Assembly (NCBI GenBank): GCA_947372365.1
Contig: CANBTK010000151.1
Coordinates: forward strand, 1 to 5,882
Origin: Flavipsychrobacter stenotrophus
GTDB lineage: Bacteria > Bacteroidota > Bacteroidia > Chitinophagales > Chitinophagaceae
Direction of reading: 5' to 3'
Length of the DNA: 5,882 bases
Shown here: piece after piece, positions 5,205 through 5,882 of the stretch
How the letters are laid out: the number at the start of each line of letters is the position of its first letter
Numbering within the stretch: the first letter of the stretch is position 1
Translations under genes and position numbers: made by a program
Notes under the pieces: model-generated
Told to the model about the DNA's origin: nothing
What the model saw: only the letters and a program-made list of their open reading frames with translations
The model's database searches: none

Positions 5205-5882
5205 CTATTCATTCACTTTTCCCATGGCGCTTTCCTTCATCCGTTGGGTAACTTCTTTGCCCAGGTATTTCTCTATGCCCCTTTCTATGGCATAAATGAG
5301 CGGGGTGAGCAGGAAAGCCATTGTGAACTTGTAGGAATAGTTAACCAGGCAGATGGATACGACCCTCTGGTAGCTCCAGCCCTTGCCTATTTTAAACGCT
5401 ATGAACAAAACAATAAAGCTATCTACCAATTGCGAAACTACAGTAGAGCCTGTAGCGCGCAGCCACACTTTCTTTTCCCCGGTCACCTTCTTAATCTTGT
5501 GGAATATCCAAACATCCACGAGCTGGCTTACCAGGAATGCAGCAAGGCTACCAGCAATTATCCACATACCCTGCCCGAAAATGCCATTGAAAGCCACCTG
5601 CATATCGGGGATGCCATCTGCCTTCTGGCTGCCAATCCAGAAGCCCTGGTCGGCAGGTACATGTATAGCCAAGTAAAACATAAGGAAGGCATAGCAAATT
5701 AGCCCTACAGCAATATAAGATATGCGCCTTACTGCCTTTGGGCCGTAGTACTCATTCACAATATCGGTCATAATAAACTCAAAAGGCCACAGCAGAACGC
5801 CGCAAGTGAGGGTAAAAGTGAGGTTAGGCTCGCCAAGCAATGTAAATGGCCTAGGTACAAACCCCAGCAGCCGCTCCAGCGA
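5205..5882 (-). CDS. Queuosine precursor transporter, YhhQ/VUT family (DUF165), 5' end outside the window
   Basis: The frame stays open to the window edge, giving 225 visible codons before the TAG at 5205-5207. No Met start occurs within view, and the first membrane segment expected for the family is missing, so the true start is probably a few dozen codons further on. The protein is a polytopic inner-membrane carrier. Signature stretches are LTCGVLLWPFEFIMTDIVNEYYG, GQGMWIIAGSLAAFLVSQLVD, HKIKKVTGEKKVWLRATGS and a second SQLVD. The SQLVD motif therefore appears in two successive helices, in keeping with an internally repeated fold. Characterised relatives such as E. coli YhhQ import preQ0/preQ1, precursors of queuosine, which is placed at G34 of tRNA-Tyr, His, Asn and Asp. 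A CDF transporter gene follows on the same strand. The family call is firm; the exact substrate (preQ0, preQ1 or queuine) is inferred. Confidence 0.92.
   Translation of the reverse strand, partial: SLERLLGFVPRPFTLLGEPNLTFTLTCGVLLWPFEFIMTDIVNEYYGPKAVRRISYIAVGLICYAFLMFYLAIHVPADQGFWIGSQKADGIPDMQVAFNGIFGQGMWIIAGSLAAFLVSQLVDVWIFHKIKKVTGEKKVWLRATGSTVVSQLVDSFIVLFIAFKIGKGWSYQRVVSICLVNYSYKFTMAFLLTPLIYAIERGIEKYLGKEVTQRMKESAMGKVNE

Noticed and set aside
5148..5702. Plus-strand 184-codon frame
   Set aside because: It is antisense to the queuosine-precursor transporter, whose conserved membrane motifs identify the true frame.

Overview
The window looks like an ordinary chromosomal segment of a Bacteroidota bacterium, probably in or near the Chitinophagales or Sphingobacteriales. 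The lineage call rests on Bacteroidota-type promoters (TTTG, 19 bases, TAnnTTTG), A-rich gene leaders without clear Shine-Dalgarno sequences, tRNA genes without an encoded CCA, and protein sequences that read as typical of the phylum. The family-level placement is inference.

Layout. (1) 53-1488, plus strand: a TetR-family regulator followed by a classical short-chain dehydrogenase/reductase (SDR). Both are preceded by the same inverted repeat, GAATA-N2-TATTC, so this is probably a self-regulated regulator/enzyme pair. (2) About 1566-3732, plus strand: a stable-RNA and elongation-factor transcription unit. Two tandem candidate promoters lead into a boxA-like element, then tRNA-Thr(UGU), tRNA-Tyr(GUA), tRNA-Gly(UCC), a second boxA-like element, tRNA-Thr(GGU), tuf (EF-Tu) and a strong intrinsic terminator. 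The four-tRNA order before tuf is the same as in the E. coli thrU-tyrU-glyT-thrT-tufB operon. (3) 3733-4125: about 390 bases without a supportable gene, with small hairpins and what may be a decayed repeat. (4) 4126-5882, minus strand: a queuosine-precursor transporter of the YhhQ family, cut at its 5' end by the window edge, followed by a cation diffusion facilitator (CDF) metal transporter.

How the parts relate. The tRNA-tuf unit serves translation: EF-Tu carries aminoacylated tRNAs, including those encoded beside it, to the ribosome. The queuosine-precursor transporter has a loose link, because tRNA-Tyr(GUA) is one of the four tRNAs whose G34 is replaced by queuosine. The TetR/SDR pair and the CDF transporter show no functional link to the rest.

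I see no mobile element, CRISPR array, defence system or other novel multi-gene system. The observations most worth following are regulatory: the matched TetR operators, the duplicated boxA-like elements, the long palindrome inside the tRNA operon, and the placement of tuf away from the usual secE-nusG neighbourhood.
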